From contig JAOXYB010051524.1 in the NCBI GenBank assembly GCA_028565635.1, forward strand, positions 1 through 11,645: a stretch of DNA of 11,645 nt, in the 5' to 3' direction. Within the stretch, counting starts at the first letter, position 1, and each line of letters opens with the position of its first letter. A program made the position numbers and the translations under genes. Origin of the DNA: Phoronis ovalis (Eukaryota; Phoronida; Phoronidae). This document shows, piece after piece, positions 9,986 to 11,645 of this stretch. The notes under the pieces were generated by a model that searched no databases, was not told where the DNA came from, and saw only the letters and a list, made by a program, of their open reading frames with translations.

Positions 9986-10640
9986 TGTGTGAAAGTTACA
10001 AGCAACTGGTGTCTACTCAATGAACTCTTGCTGATAATTGTAGCGAAAAAATATTGCTAGCAGTTGTTTGTTTATTGCTTAGTCAGCATACGAATACATT
10101 CATTTAATTTCCACAACAACTTTTTCTCTTAGTCACTTTGTTTGTGGGTTGGTTAAGTGCTGTTTATTAATCCCAATTACCTACTATCAGTACCTGAAAC
10201 AAGATAGAAAAACAATCAGTAACTCACTTGTCAGAAGCTGGTTACCTGGTATAAATGACCTAAAAGAAACAAACAGTCCGGGTTACTTTAAAGGTCTTTA
10301 AAAATCTATGTAGACAGTGAACTTTCAAAATTTAAATCATAACTGTATAATTTATCTGATCATTTGAATTTCAAGTTTTACTGGCAGGTATTAGGTACAC
10401 TCCACAATCAAATTGTAACAAGTACCTTGAAGGCCAAATTAAATATTTAAATCTTTTTGTATCACAACTTTAGATAGTATAAATATAAATGGTCTACTTT
10501 AAAAGTGGAGGACAAGGTTCAGGGGTAATTTCCAATAAAATCAGAAGAGGGGATGCTGCCTCACATTTTTAAAATTACGCTTTGATTACAAGTAACTTTA
10601 TGAATTTTCAAGGTATACAGGTCAGGATCGGCTTGCTGAT
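9986..10640 (-). promoter_or_regulatory. 5' flank and leader of the TIR gene, no clear core promoter
   Basis: An in-frame TAG at 10015-10013 closes the reading frame 27 bases before the ATG, so no coding exon reads in directly. TTTTTCTATCTTGTTTCAG, ending with AG at 10195-10194, is a good-looking acceptor, so the 5' leader may start its last exon at 10193. A GTGAGT at 10227-10222 lies only 34 bases away, too short for a normal animal intron with that acceptor. I saw no TATA box at a convincing place and no gene. Confidence 0.3.
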
Positions 10641-10654
10641 TTTGATCCGACTCT

Positions 10655-11180
10655 TAAATTTTAAAAAATCTAATAATAATATCAAATATACAGCAGTTAA
10701 TTGAATCTTGTTGCGGAGACGGAATTTTCGGACACTATGTAACATATAGAGCTACCAGTGTGTCATCCTTCAGTCTAAAAAATTCTTTACATAACTTGGG
10801 CCATACCAGATTATCCTCATGATTTTTAACAACTGTAATATCACTAACTATTTTATTGCAAAATAAAACAGCTAGGACAACAGAACTACATTTACAATTT
10901 GTCTTCACTTTCTGTCTATGAAATGCAATTGACTCATATCCCTCTAATTTCATATCAAATAAATCACTACCCCAAGTCTCAGACAACAAACAAATATCTA
11001 CCTGTTGTACTATATCAATTTAGTGAAATCTGTTAAGTCAAGCTTTTTTAAAGACTTAGTGTTCCATATGCCACAAGTTAATCTAGAACAAGAATACTCT
11101 TTTTCATTCATGACAGAATTCAGTTGATTATATTTGTTTAAATCTATAAACTGTTCGGCAAAGTTATCATTGCCAAATAA
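10655..11180 (-). mobile_element. LINE relic: exo-endonuclease-phosphatase domain, frameshifted
   Basis: Minus-strand translation gives LTCGIWNTKSLKKLDLTDF followed by a TAG (11012-11010), then in another frame VDICLLSETWGSDLF, KLEGYESIAFHRQK, ITVVKNHEDNLVWPKL and VALYVT, then a second TAG (10737-10735), with SPQQDSINC-like residues continuing in that frame. The W-N start, the catalytic-type SETW Glu, the (L/V)xGY-xxxxxR spacing and the VKNH-x-x-x-x-W-x-K-L pattern match the endonuclease domain at the start of ORF2 in invertebrate LINEs. At least one frameshift and two stops make it dead. The reverse transcriptase that should follow (below 10655) is not seen, so it is truncated or interrupted. 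The LINE clade is not determined. Confidence 0.72.
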
Positions 11181-11645
11181 TTAATTCTGAGTTACACGTG
11201 TTCCGTCAACTTGTGATCAAGACCTTCATGTATCAGAAACAGGTTACTGACATTGCATGACGATATGAACGATTTCGATTTGCATGATCCGCATTTCCAG
11301 CAGAAAGATGATTTTCGATTATAATCATGCATATTGCCAACACTTAAACCAAACTTTAATGCCCAACTTTCCACAAGCAGTACCCATCTCCATCAAACAT
11401 GGATTTATTTACAATGTCCGTTGATGAATTAAATTGTAACGGAAACTCAAGGAGGTAGCAAGTCTGGTATTAGCACATAATTTCTCAAGAACAATGTTAC
11501 TATAATCCATATAGTCATTGTATGCTACCAAGTCCGCCCCAGCTGACGTTGATATCAATCTCCAAATATATATGATATTTATTTTTATTCATTGACTAGA
11601 AGACGCTAAATAAAACAGCTATATAGTATATATTGTGGTTAACAT
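11181..11645. other. Unassigned AT-rich DNA upstream of the LINE relic
   Basis: On the minus strand 11374-11192 is open for 60 codons and contains CWKCGSCKSK, a Cys-rich run, just before the endonuclease relic in a different frame. It could be a decayed upstream part of the same LINE or chance. A short MFDGDGYCLW reading at about 11405-11375 is also open but has no support. No gene is called here. Confidence 0.25.

Noticed and set aside
11192-11374. Zinc-finger gene from the Cys-rich 60-codon ORF
   Set aside because: The CxxC-like spacing is incomplete, there is no second ligand pair at the right distance, and it borders a dead LINE.

Overview
The window looks like AT-rich genomic DNA from an invertebrate animal. 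It holds one large gene on the minus strand with a consensus GT-AG intron, animal-style AATAAA signals downstream of the stop, a decayed LINE endonuclease, and long non-coding flanks. Nothing looks bacterial: there are no operons or Shine-Dalgarno starts. The gene content would fit a mollusc, another lophotrochozoan or a cnidarian, but I cannot fix the phylum from sequence alone.

Layout from 1 upward: 1-2866 is AT-rich DNA without a credible gene, holding a few short decayed direct repeats. 2916-7900 is the large second coding exon (minus). 7901-9564 is the single intron; its middle is packed with a GCAGTAGA / TCTACTGC motif in both orientations. 9565-9985 is the first coding exon (minus). 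9986-10640 is the 5' flank, with a possible splice acceptor for a leader intron. 10655-11180 is a frameshifted relic of a LINE endonuclease domain (minus), and the rest to 11645 is unassigned.

The main result is a gene model not visible from single ORFs. Exon 1 encodes a TIR domain and ends in phase 1 at ACAG|GTATGA. Exon 2 starts after TTGCAG at 7901 and restores the same frame 25 codons (24 plus the shared junction codon) before the first ATG of its long ORF. The joined product is 1801 residues: TIR, NB-ARC (AP-ATPase) switch, APAF-type helical region, about 20 WD40-like blades, and a single C-terminal hydrophobic segment. It therefore resembles an Apaf-1-type STAND protein whose CARD is replaced by TIR and which ends like a tail-anchored membrane protein.

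By analogy with known TIR-STAND proteins, the WD40 region would sense a ligand, the NB-ARC would switch and oligomerise on nucleotide exchange, and the clustered TIR domains would signal, possibly by NAD+ cleavage. Membrane anchoring, a possible alternative intron that would remove the anchor, and a possible intron-retained TIR-only product are inferences from the sequence that transcript data could settle.
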